Source: Gammaproteobacteria bacterium BRH_c0
Lineage (GTDB): Bacteria; Pseudomonadota; Gammaproteobacteria; Pseudomonadales; Porticoccaceae
Length of the DNA stretch: 64,000 bases
Assembly: GCA_000961645.1 (NCBI GenBank)
Contig: LADM01000011.1
Span: forward strand, 1 to 64,000
Reading direction: 5' to 3'
Each line of letters opens with the position of its first letter. Position 1 is the first letter of the stretch. The notes beneath the pieces are model-generated. The model was not told the origin of the DNA. It made no database searches and saw only the letters and a program-made list of their open reading frames with translations. The translations under genes were made by a program, and so were the position numbers. Shown piece by piece: positions 1 to 7,464 of this stretch.

Positions 1-86
1 CTCGTCGCGCCCAGTGTGCCCTTTGGGTATAGATTGGCGCTTTTTTAGGCGCAACGCCGACAATCCAAATAGTGTGAACAGGCCCT
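1..86. mobile_element. End of a MITE-like element cut by the window edge
   Basis: Positions 31-86 match, with two mismatches, the reverse complement of the left end of the complete element at 57142-57413: an inner arm containing GGCGCTTTTTTAGGCGCAAC followed by the terminal arm ending AACAGGCCCT. Positions 1-11 also match the element interior, but 18 extra bases lie between the two matching blocks. This is therefore a diverged second copy whose other end lies outside the window. It stops about 45 bp before the first gene. Confidence 0.75.
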
Positions 87-130
87 AAAACACTTTCAGC
101 GCAAGCACCCCTATCCGGGAGATAGTCATA

Positions 131-2206
131 ATGAGTAACCTCAACACAGCCTCCTATGTCGTCACTGACAGCTTTTTTGGCAAACCCTATATCGATGCCG
201 ATGAACAACGCGATCAACCCACACCCTACCGCTATGTGCATGGCGGTTTTGAAGGCACCGACACGCGCTTTTCCCTGTGCTTTCCTCCGGCGGAACGTTG
301 GCAGGGCCGCCTCTACCAGCCCCTCGAAGGCGCCAATGCCGGTCATGAGCATGTCAATTCAGGCCCCCTCGGCCAGGTGACCGGCGGTACAGAAATGATC
401 TTCCGTCTCGGCGGTTATACGGTCGAGTCAAACATGGGCCATATCGGCGATGTGTTCGATCCCAAGGCCGGCGAAGACCCGACCATCTACGGCTTCCGCG
501 CAGCGGCAGAAACGGCACGTTTTTCCAAACACCTGGCGGCACAGATCTATGGCAAGCCGCCGCAATATGCCTATGTGTACGGCGGCAGTGGCGGCGCCCG
601 GCGCTCACCCCAGTGTCTGGAGAATGCCCCCGGTGTATGGGATGCCGCCCTGCCCTATATGGGTGACGCCATGGTCAGCGAGCGCGGCGACCACTCCCTG
701 CTGCGCGGCGGCGGCTCCAACTTCACCGCCATGTTCAATGTCCAGCGCCTGCTGGGCGACAAGATCTGGGACGTGGTGGACGCCATGCTGCCCGGTGGCA
801 GCGGCGATCCCTTTGCCGGCCTCGACATTCGCCAGCGCGAAGAACTGAACCATCTCTACCGACTGGGCTACCCCCGTGGCGACGAATTTATGATCGCCCA
901 GCCCATGGGTCAGATCTGGTTGTGGGCCTCCCTGGCGGACAGGCTGCAGGAGCAGGACGGCGAGTACTTCGAGTCATTCTGGAGCAAGCCCGGCTATGTG
1001 GGCTTTGATGATCCGGCTGCCGTCCAGTCGGACCTGCTGGATGTCAAAACCACCGTCAAACGCACCCTGCTCCCCAGGCAGCTGATGGAGGAACCTCAGT
1101 TCCAGGGGCCGGAATTTGCCCAGATGCGCGGCATGGCAGCGCTCTTTGCCGGTATGCAGGGACTGTGGGAAGTACCGCTGGCGGTGGAGCTGGACAATGT
1201 GCCCGAGGGCTATCGCCTCGGCGCGGGGCTGCGCATCAGCGGCGGCAAGGCTGCGGGCCGACAGTTGTATTGCCTCAACGGTGTCGGCAACGTCTTCCTC
1301 TGCGACGGTGCCGGTGAAGCCAGCAACCAGCGCCTGCGCGAGGTCGAACCCGGCGACGCCGTGCATGTGGACAATCGCCCCTTCCTCGCCTACTGCTACT
1401 ACTACCGCCATCACGTCCTGCCCTTCACTGAGTGGGAATTCCTGACCCTGGATGGCGCCCCCATGTACAAGCAACACCTGTTGCCCACCATGTCACCCTT
1501 TATGGGCATTCATTATTCCGGGCATTTCGAAGGCAAATTGATGTGGGTACACCACACCCACGATGCCTCACTGTGGCCGCCACAGGGTCTCGGTTACCGC
1601 GGCGCGGTGCATAAAAACTACGGGGAAGCCGGTGCCAAGGAACGTTTCCGTATCCGCTGGACCGAAAATGCCGAACACGTACCACCGGAAATGGCGGCTT
1701 CACCGCCGGGGCGGGCCAACAACACCTGGCTGATCAACTACCAGCCGGTGATTGAGCAATGTCTTGTCGACCTGGCCGCCTGGGTCGAAAAAGGCATTGA
1801 ACCCGCAGGCACCAGCTTTGATTACAAAGATGGCCTGATCACCCTGCCACCCAGCGCCAAGGAGCGCGGCGGCATCCAGCCCGTGGTGAAAATGACGGCC
1901 AATGGCAGCGACCGGGCCGAAGTCAAAGTCGGCGAGCCAGTCACTTTGACGATGAACGCCGAAGTGCCGCCGGATGCCGGCAGGATTATCTCGATTCGCT
2001 GGGATTTTGACGGCTCGGGCACCTACCCGCAAAGTAGTGCGGTGGATGGCAGCAACACCAGTGAAACCCACACCATCACCCACACCTGGGACAAGCCCGG
2101 CACCTGGTTTGCGACCGTCCTGGTGGAATCCCACCGCCACGGGGAGGTAGAGAGCACAGCGCGGCGCATCCCCAATCTGGCGGCTGCGCGGGTTGTGGTT
2201 TCCTGA
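131..2206 (+). CDS. Tannase/feruloyl-esterase-like alpha/beta hydrolase with C-terminal PKD-like domain
   Basis: A 691-residue protein with no evident signal peptide. A nucleophile-elbow-like motif GGSGG lies at residues 151-155 (candidate Ser153), followed by a pattern (glutamate, Pro-x-x-Trp-Asp, small residues) reminiscent of tannase/feruloyl esterase enzymes. The last ~105 residues resemble a PKD/Ig-like fold: a WDFDGSG segment followed by a HTWDKPGTW segment. Family knowledge suggests ester hydrolysis, but the substrate is unknown. The ATG is preceded by GGGAG at about 9 bp. It stands alone, between a transposon-like end and a strong hairpin. The hydrolase assignment is by motif only; it could be a non-catalytic relative. 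Confidence 0.6.
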   Translation: MSNLNTASYVVTDSFFGKPYIDADEQRDQPTPYRYVHGGFEGTDTRFSLCFPPAERWQGRLYQPLEGANAGHEHVNSGPLGQVTGGTEMIFRLGGYTVESNMGHIGDVFDPKAGEDPTIYGFRAAAETARFSKHLAAQIYGKPPQYAYVYGGSGGARRSPQCLENAPGVWDAALPYMGDAMVSERGDHSLLRGGGSNFTAMFNVQRLLGDKIWDVVDAMLPGGSGDPFAGLDIRQREELNHLYRLGYPRGDEFMIAQPMGQIWLWASLADRLQEQDGEYFESFWSKPGYVGFDDPAAVQSDLLDVKTTVKRTLLPRQLMEEPQFQGPEFAQMRGMAALFAGMQGLWEVPLAVELDNVPEGYRLGAGLRISGGKAAGRQLYCLNGVGNVFLCDGAGEASNQRLREVEPGDAVHVDNRPFLAYCYYYRHHVLPFTEWEFLTLDGAPMYKQHLLPTMSPFMGIHYSGHFEGKLMWVHHTHDASLWPPQGLGYRGAVHKNYGEAGAKERFRIRWTENAEHVPPEMAASPPGRANNTWLINYQPVIEQCLVDLAAWVEKGIEPAGTSFDYKDGLITLPPSAKERGGIQPVVKMTANGSDRAEVKVGEPVTLTMNAEVPPDAGRIISIRWDFDGSGTYPQSSAVDGSNTSETHTITHTWDKPGTWFATVLVESHRHGEVESTARRIPNLAAARVVVS

Positions 2207-2225
2207 TATCAAGTCTGAGATTTGA

Positions 2226-2261
2226 CCCCGCTATCGCCCGTTGAAACAGGCGATAGCGGGG
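2226..2261. terminator. Strong 13-bp stem hairpin downstream of the hydrolase gene
   Basis: A perfect 13-bp stem (CCCCGCTATCGCC pairing with GGCGATAGCGGGG) with a 10-nt loop lies 20 bp after the stop codon. No T-tract follows on either strand, so it may be a transcript-stabilising hairpin or a Rho-dependent end rather than a classical terminator. Confidence 0.5.
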
Positions 2262-2272
2262 ATTCAGGTGCT

Positions 2273-2310
2273 ATGGTTTCAGAGAACATGGTTTCAGAGG
2301 ATATGGTTTC
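2273..2310. repeat. Three copies of ATGGTTTC at an exact 15-bp period
   Basis: ATGGTTTC starts at 2273, 2288 and 2303, the first two copies followed by AGAG. This is a small tandem repeat in the gap after the first gene. No function is apparent. Confidence 0.6.
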
Positions 2311-2392
2311 CCGCTGTCAGTCTGGTAGCAAAAGGCAAGGCTTGGCTTAGCCTTCAATCACTTGATCGTTTATTAAAGCTGAACTCTCGCCC

Positions 2393-2590
2393 TCAACAGG
2401 GGCCGAATCTGTCGCCATGATTGATGTGTGCCTTTGCCGCCTCACGGGGCAATTCAAGGGTTTTCTTGCCCTTGTGACAGACCAGCACCGTATCACCACC
2501 GGCCTTTCCCCCGTTCCCCCCGTACCCGCCATAAATGTCAGCGCAGCCGGAGATGGCCAGGGCACAACATGCGATCAGGATTGCTCTCAT
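2393..2590 (-). CDS. Small glycine-rich lipoprotein
   Basis: A 65-residue protein with a short hydrophobic N-terminus ending in a lipobox (LAISGC), followed by a GGYGGNGGKAGG segment and a Cys/His-containing tail (VCHKGKKTLELP, then HGDRFGPC). The ATG at 2590 has AGGGG 8 bp upstream and is preferred over an in-frame GTG at 2599. The predicted location is a lipid-anchored envelope protein. The tail VCHKGKKTLELPREAAKAH resembles short proteins in which Cys and His may bind a metal, but no function is known. It is monocistronic. Confidence 0.6.
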   Translation of the reverse strand: MRAILIACCALAISGCADIYGGYGGNGGKAGGDTVLVCHKGKKTLELPREAAKAHINHGDRFGPC

Positions 2591-2834
2591 AAAATTCACC
2601 CCTGCTGTTCGATATCAATTTCATTTTGCCAAGGTGAATATTGCTAAAAAGCCATGCCAGCTAATCTGAATCCAGCGTGTTGGCTCATCACCCCCAACAG
2701 AGTATCGCTGCTTTTACCTGCAAATGCAGTGAATAGTCACAAGCCGTGTGACCCAGGCCGTCTGTTTGCGCTACGAAAATCACTGTGCGCGGCAATGTCT
2801 GTAGCGGAGTTGTTGAGGGATAAAGCGGGCTATT

Positions 2835-3266
2835 TCATTTAAAGAGGCTTTCGAATCTCTGCTCGCTGAAACCATTCATGCGTTTGTTGCCGACCAGAAT
2901 CACCGGCACGCCGGTTGCGCCCATTGCCTTGTACTTGCGCCGGGCTTTTGAATTCTTTTCAATATCGTATTCCTTGTAGGCAATATTATTCTTTTTGAAA
3001 TACCTGCGCGCCTTTTTGCAGTAACCGCACCAGTCGGTTGCATACATCACCACCTCTGGCCCCACATCGTAGATGGATTTCTCGAAGGTAACCTGGGTGT
3101 AGGTGTTGACCTCGAGCGTTAGCTCCTCGGCGACAACCGACTCGGGCTTTTTGTCGCTGAAATGAACTTTGCCCTCCGCATCAGTCCATTTATAGACTTG
3201 CGCTTGCGACAGGCTGGTGGCTGCCAGCAAAAAAATTGCCAGCGTGACTGTTCTCCCTGTACTCAT
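2835..3266 (-). CDS. Exported DUF4124-glutaredoxin fusion protein
   Basis: A 143-residue protein: N-terminal signal peptide (about 1-22), a DUF4124-like segment (VYKWTDAEGKVHFSD, about 24-38), then a glutaredoxin fold with redox motif CGYC at Cys80-Cys83 and the cis-proline segment TGVPVILVG. It likely acts in the periplasm as a thiol-disulfide or mixed-disulfide enzyme. The ATG at 3266 has AAGGAG just upstream and gives a clean signal peptide, so the 22-codon upstream extension is rejected. DUF4124 with thioredoxin-fold domains is a known arrangement in gammaproteobacteria; the substrate is unknown. Confidence 0.75.
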   Translation of the reverse strand: MSTGRTVTLAIFLLAATSLSQAQVYKWTDAEGKVHFSDKKPESVVAEELTLEVNTYTQVTFEKSIYDVGPEVVMYATDWCGYCKKARRYFKKNNIAYKEYDIEKNSKARRKYKAMGATGVPVILVGNKRMNGFSEQRFESLFK

Positions 3267-3355
3267 AACACTCCTTGTGTAACGTTTGCTGAAAACTGGC
3301 ATTTGCTGAATACCCTGCCGTGCTTGACGCAAGGGCCAAGCACGGCAAGTGAGAG

Positions 3356-4564
3356 CTACCCCTGCTGCTGCCCCGCCAGCACCGGTTTAACCCGCAGGGC
3401 TTCCGGTATCCGTTCCGCCCCGATGCGGCGATCAATTTCTTCCTGGTACCAGTAGAGGGCGCGCTCCTGGTAGCCCATCACCAGATTGGGGATGACGCCG
3501 TTTTGCATGGATTTTTGTATGCCGCCGAACAGGTACATATCCTCGGCAAGAATACCCTGAACAGCAGTGCGCATGGTCTTCCAGTAGGCTTTGTCTTCCT
3601 CGCTGTCGGATGGCCAACCGAACAGGGTGCCTTCCATCAGCACCTTGCCAGGGGCTATGGGCCAGAAAGTGAGGTAGTTGAAACCCGCCGCATCCAGGGC
3701 ATAAAAACTGTTGGGAAAGGTTGGCAGCGCGATGGTGTACTCGTTGAAAGTCTGGTCCGCCTGATCTGACACTGTCAGCCCGGTGTAGGCGAACAGGGTG
3801 TCGGTCTGTTGCTTGCGGGTGGCAAAGCGCGAGTGACCGTTTTCAAACAGCGATACCACAAAACTCTGGGAGTTGAGATAGGGCGCCAGTGACTGGGGAT
3901 GGCAGAATCGAACGTGGTAAATCTCGAGAAAATTGTCGAAGGCCACTTTCCAGTTGCAGTCCGCTTCGATGCTGTAGCGATCCTTGACCACGAGATTTTC
4001 GAGCGGGAAACCGGTGGCCTGCGCGGCCATGGGCGCCATAAAGTCCGCCAGCGGCTCGGCATCCTTATCAAAGTTGAGGTACACCAGTCCGCGCCAGACT
4101 TCGCAGCGCACCGGCACCAGGCCCATCTCGCTTTTGTTGAGGCAGGGAAAATCGTGGGCATCAGGCACCACAATCAAATCACCCTCAAGGCCATAGCCCC
4201 AGGCGTGGTAGGGGCAGGTAAAGCGCTGGGTTTTGCCCTGCGGTTCCATCAGCAACGCGGAAGCACGGTGACGACAGCTGTTGTTGAAGGCGCGCAGTTG
4301 GCCATCCTTGCCGCGGGTGATAATCACCGAGCGGTCGAGTTTGTTGGTCACCCGGTAAGAACCTGTGTCGGGAAATTCGCTCTCATGGCCCACCATCAGC
4401 CAGGTCTTGAGCCAGATATGTTCCCTCTCCAGCGCGGCAAATTCAGGATCAAAATAACGCCCTGCGGGCACCTGCGGCAATACCGGAAATTCATCGGGGT
4501 GCTGGCTGCGACCCAGCTGGGCTTCCATTGCCTCGCGTATCACGTTGACATCATGTGCTTTCAT
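3356..4564 (-). CDS. Rieske non-heme iron oxygenase, alpha subunit
   Basis: A 402-residue ring-hydroxylating-oxygenase-type protein. The Rieske [2Fe-2S] ligands are Cys97-x-His99 and Cys117-x2-His120. The mononuclear iron motif is NFLEIYHVRFCH, giving His217 and His222 with Glu214 at the position that bridges to the neighbouring Rieske centre (usually Asp). These enzymes use O2 and electrons from a separate reductase to hydroxylate rings or to remove N- or O-methyl groups. No reductase is encoded next to it. The start at 4564 has GGAG 6 bp upstream; an ATG at 4576 is possible. It lies 120 bp after the flavin oxidoreductase on the same strand, consistent with a shared catabolic operon. Confidence 0.85.
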   Translation of the reverse strand: MKAHDVNVIREAMEAQLGRSQHPDEFPVLPQVPAGRYFDPEFAALEREHIWLKTWLMVGHESEFPDTGSYRVTNKLDRSVIITRGKDGQLRAFNNSCRHRASALLMEPQGKTQRFTCPYHAWGYGLEGDLIVVPDAHDFPCLNKSEMGLVPVRCEVWRGLVYLNFDKDAEPLADFMAPMAAQATGFPLENLVVKDRYSIEADCNWKVAFDNFLEIYHVRFCHPQSLAPYLNSQSFVVSLFENGHSRFATRKQQTDTLFAYTGLTVSDQADQTFNEYTIALPTFPNSFYALDAAGFNYLTFWPIAPGKVLMEGTLFGWPSDSEEDKAYWKTMRTAVQGILAEDMYLFGGIQKSMQNGVIPNLVMGYQERALYWYQEEIDRRIGAERIPEALRVKPVLAGQQQG

Positions 4565-4684
4565 GGCTTTCTCCATGGTTGTTATGTAATGGCGCAGCTT
4601 GTCAGGGTTTTTATGTGCACTTGCTTCGTCAACACACCGTACCCACACATCCTGCCAAGCTGCGTATCTGGCAACAAAATCCTG

Positions 4685-6658
4685 TTATAACATCATGCCA
4701 ATGCGACGACCATCCTTGATGGCTTCGTCGGTGGCGAACACACTCCACTTCGCTTCGCGGGCATCACCGATAAGGTGCAGCTCGGGCACCTTGTCAAGCA
4801 GCGCGTGATAGAGCTGCTCGGCGGGTGGCTTGGAGGTGACCAGTACCACGTTGTCCACGTCGGCAATCTCGGTAATTTCCTTGGTGTAGTAGTTTTGCAG
4901 CACGGTTTTGCCCACTGCAATTTCCTTGATTTTGGTGTGGTTGATGAATTTCACCTTGGGCAGCAGGCGCGCGGTCAGCACCTTGTTGATACCGATTTCG
5001 GTGACCGACATCGCCATACCGCTGTCGATGGTTACCAGGAAGACTTCCTTGCCCTGATCCGCCAGCAGCTCGGCAATGCCGGGGCCGACTTCATAGGCAG
5101 TGTTGTCGTACACCACCACCTTGTTACCCACCCGGGCGTGATCGAGCAGGATGTCTTCTGGGGTCAGCACATGGCCGTGGCCCAGATCGTGGCCGGGGAT
5201 TTCGGTCAGCTGGTTTTTGCTGATGCCAGTGCGTGAATAGGTGGCGCCAGCGGCAATCACGATGGCATCGGCGCCCATGGCGGCAAGGCTCTCTGCGCTG
5301 GCGGTGGTGTTGAGTTGCACATTAACGTTGAGCTTTTTGATTTGCAGTGACAGCCAGCGCACGATATCGCTGCGATCTTCCAGACCCGGCAGCTTGGCCT
5401 GCAGGCGCACATGGCCACCCAGCTCGTCGTACTTTTCGATCAGGGTTACATCGTGACCGCGTTCTGCGGCCACCATAGCGGCCTGCATACCAGCCGGGCC
5501 TCCGCCCACAACCACCACTTTTTTCTTTGTCGCGGCGGGCACCAGTGCTTCATGCTCGTGGCTGATATTAGGGTTGACGGTACAGCCGACAGGATGGCCG
5601 ATGCAGGAGCGCAGGAAGCAGCCTTCCAGATCGCCGATGCAGGCGCGTATTTCTGTCTGCTGGCGGTCGCGGATTTTATTGGGCCATTCGGGATCGGCAA
5701 TCACTGCCCGCGCCACAAACACCATGTCGCACTTGCCGTCGGCAATGGCCTGGTCGGCAAATTCACCTGTCATGATGCGGCCACCGCTGACCACGGGGAT
5801 ACTGGTAACCGCTTTCTTGATCTCCGCCGAGGCATAAAGGTGAGTGCCTTCGGTGGCCATGTAGGACGAGGGGTAGTGGTACTGGGTCATCTGCGGCTTC
5901 TGGCCACGGGCGGTAATGCGCAGCCAGTCGACCTTGCCGGTGCCCTCCAGCAGTTTGGCCATGGCAACGCCTTCTGACATGCCTTCACCACCAAGAGTGG
6001 TGTCATCCGCGTTGAGGGCGATACCGACCAGAAAGCCGGGGCGGGTATTGGCGCGGATACCATCAATGATTTCAACAATCACCCGCATGCGGTTTTCGAG
6101 GCTGCCGCCGTACTGGTCGGTGCGCTTGTTGTAGAGGGGCGAGGTGAAGCTCTGCATACCGGCACCGCCGCCGATAGGAAATTCAAAGCCGTCGGCACCG
6201 GCCTCTTCGGCGTGCATGGCGGACACCACATGGTCATGGGCCAGTTGCTGGATTTCCCCCACCGTCATGGAACGCGGCTGGGTATCGCTGAGCACGGTGT
6301 GGGGCGCAATGCCGGAGGCCACGGCCTGGTTGTAATCGGCCTGCATCCACACACCCTGAACGAAGGTCTTGGCGCCCCACTTTTGGGTGGCCTTGGCAAT
6401 TTTTTCGATGGCGTGCAGGTCGTCGCGGCTGTAGGCACGGATAAACCAGCCCGGCGGCACGAGAGGCGCGGGCTGCACCTGGCAGCTGGCAATACCCATC
6501 AAGCCACAGCCACCCTTGGCGCGGGCCTCGAAATAACCCACTTGCTGTTCAGTGCCAATACCCAGACCCACCATGCCGTGGGGCGACATGAAGACCCGGT
6601 TCTTGACTTCAGTGTTGCCGATTTTCATGGGGTTGAACAGGTGTTGATAATGTGTCAT
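4685..6658 (-). CDS. FMN/Fe-S/FAD oxidoreductase of the FadH/trimethylamine dehydrogenase type
   Basis: A 657-residue, two-part enzyme. Residues ~1-335 form an old-yellow-enzyme TIM barrel (HLFNPMKIGN start, RTDQYGGSLENR at 179-190). A cysteine cluster lies at 340-359, and from ~380 there is a Rossmann dinucleotide-binding domain (GGGPAG at 385-390). Family members reduce enoyl compounds or oxidatively demethylate amines, passing electrons through a [4Fe-4S] cluster. The Cys pattern is unusual: Cys340, Asp343 (where family members often have Cys), Cys347, an extra Cys352, and Cys359. It lies downstream of the SnoaL-like gene and upstream of the Rieske gene on the minus strand. The substrate is not determinable. 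Confidence 0.8.
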   Translation of the reverse strand: MTHYQHLFNPMKIGNTEVKNRVFMSPHGMVGLGIGTEQQVGYFEARAKGGCGLMGIASCQVQPAPLVPPGWFIRAYSRDDLHAIEKIAKATQKWGAKTFVQGVWMQADYNQAVASGIAPHTVLSDTQPRSMTVGEIQQLAHDHVVSAMHAEEAGADGFEFPIGGGAGMQSFTSPLYNKRTDQYGGSLENRMRVIVEIIDGIRANTRPGFLVGIALNADDTTLGGEGMSEGVAMAKLLEGTGKVDWLRITARGQKPQMTQYHYPSSYMATEGTHLYASAEIKKAVTSIPVVSGGRIMTGEFADQAIADGKCDMVFVARAVIADPEWPNKIRDRQQTEIRACIGDLEGCFLRSCIGHPVGCTVNPNISHEHEALVPAATKKKVVVVGGGPAGMQAAMVAAERGHDVTLIEKYDELGGHVRLQAKLPGLEDRSDIVRWLSLQIKKLNVNVQLNTTASAESLAAMGADAIVIAAGATYSRTGISKNQLTEIPGHDLGHGHVLTPEDILLDHARVGNKVVVYDNTAYEVGPGIAELLADQGKEVFLVTIDSGMAMSVTEIGINKVLTARLLPKVKFINHTKIKEIAVGKTVLQNYYTKEITEIADVDNVVLVTSKPPAEQLYHALLDKVPELHLIGDAREAKWSVFATDEAIKDGRRIGMML

Positions 6659-6732
6659 GAATATTCCTCAAAGGCTTGGTGCAGACCGCCCGGTTCGGGC
6701 TGATTAATTATGTGAGTAACACAGCGGGAGCC

Positions 6733-6818
6733 GACCGGCGTTAACCCGACGCAGCTAGTGTCATACAACCGAGGGTCGGGAACAATCGTGGCGACAGGCA
6801 AGCGTTTGACCGGCGTTA
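6733..6818. repeat. 11-bp direct repeat GACCGGCGTTA
   Basis: GACCGGCGTTA occurs at 6733-6743 and again at 6808-6818, in the gap next to the large inverted repeat at 6844-6932. The pair may belong to the same element or be a binding-site pair. No function is assigned. Confidence 0.5.
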
Positions 6819-6843
6819 CAATTACAGGACGGACTTTAAAAGC

Positions 6844-6932
6844 TTTTTCTCGATGTGTGGACTCCTCCTCCCTTGGGAGGTACGTTGAAGTTGCTACCCA
6901 CAAACGTATAGGAGTCCACACATCGAGAGAAA
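6844..6932. repeat. Long inverted repeat enclosing two hairpins (three-way junction)
   Basis: Arms 6848-6866 and 6910-6928 are perfectly complementary over 19 bp (core GTGTGGACTCCT / AGGAGTCCACAC) and extend to 23 bp with one G-T pair. The 43-nt interior is not a simple loop. It contains CCTCCC-TT-GGGAGG (6867-6880) and a second weaker arm pair TACGTT/AACGTA (6881-6908). It lies in the 289-bp gap between the SnoaL-like gene and the flavin oxidoreductase gene. No T-tract follows directly on either strand, so it is not a standard terminator. Confidence 0.8.
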
Positions 6933-6947
6933 TCGCTCTTTTACTAA

Positions 6948-7319
6948 TTAACCAAACGCTTTCTCAGCCGCACGGGGATCCATATATTCCCGACCTTCGA
7001 CAATCAGGCCATCGCGAATTACCAGCAGGTTGTGGTAGGAGTTACGGTAAACCTTGCCACCAGCGAAGGTAATTTCTCCCTCTGCCTGCACCGCCACCCT
7101 ATCTTCCTCAGCAGTCAGGCTGGTAATGGTGATATCGCGCTTTTCAGCATTGATCAGGCCGCGCACTGAATCGGTGAAATCCTTGCGACTCAGGGTGCCA
7201 AAACCGAGAATCCACCAGGTCGCGTCGGGGTGTTGCAGGGCTTCCACGGTGTCGATATCACCATTCACCACAGCTTGCATATAACGGCGGGCGAGGGCTT
7301 TGTTTTCTTCAATGGACAT
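6948..7319 (-). CDS. SnoaL/NTF2-like protein
   Basis: A 123-residue protein with the NTF2-like pattern: N-terminal helix (ENKALARRYMQAVVNGD), an HPDATWW segment and C-terminal strands ending YMDPRAAEKAFG. Members are ketosteroid-isomerase-fold proteins, found as isomerases, hydratases, dehydratases or ligand-binding proteins in catabolic clusters. It is on the same strand as the downstream flavin oxidoreductase and Rieske genes. Whether it is catalytic cannot be told. Confidence 0.75.
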   Translation of the reverse strand: MSIEENKALARRYMQAVVNGDIDTVEALQHPDATWWILGFGTLSRKDFTDSVRGLINAEKRDITITSLTAEEDRVAVQAEGEITFAGGKVYRNSYHNLLVIRDGLIVEGREYMDPRAAEKAFG

Positions 7320-7407
7320 CAGCTTTTATCCTTATCGAGGGTTTAATAAGGGGCTGAGTATAACTGGATGAACGGGAATGGGGAGGTGGAAAACGGGTGA
7401 TGGATGC

Positions 7408-7442
7408 AAAAACGCCTGCTCGCTCCAGTGGAGCAGCAGGCG
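7408..7442 (-). terminator. Rho-independent terminator of the aldehyde dehydrogenase gene
   Basis: On the minus strand the sequence folds as CGCCTGCTGCTCC / GGAGCGAGCAGGCG with one bulged base and is followed by TTTTT. It lies about 25 bp after the aldehyde dehydrogenase stop codon. Confidence 0.8.
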
Positions 7443-7464
7443 CTGACTATTTTAACCGGAAGCT

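Noticed and set aside
2654-2842. A 62-codon plus-strand frame between the lipoprotein and the glutaredoxin-like gene
   Set aside because: No ribosome-binding site, no domain, and odd composition. The 244-bp gap most likely holds the two promoters.
6844-6932. Rho-independent terminator
   Set aside because: No T-tract directly follows the stem on either strand, and the interior folds into further hairpins.
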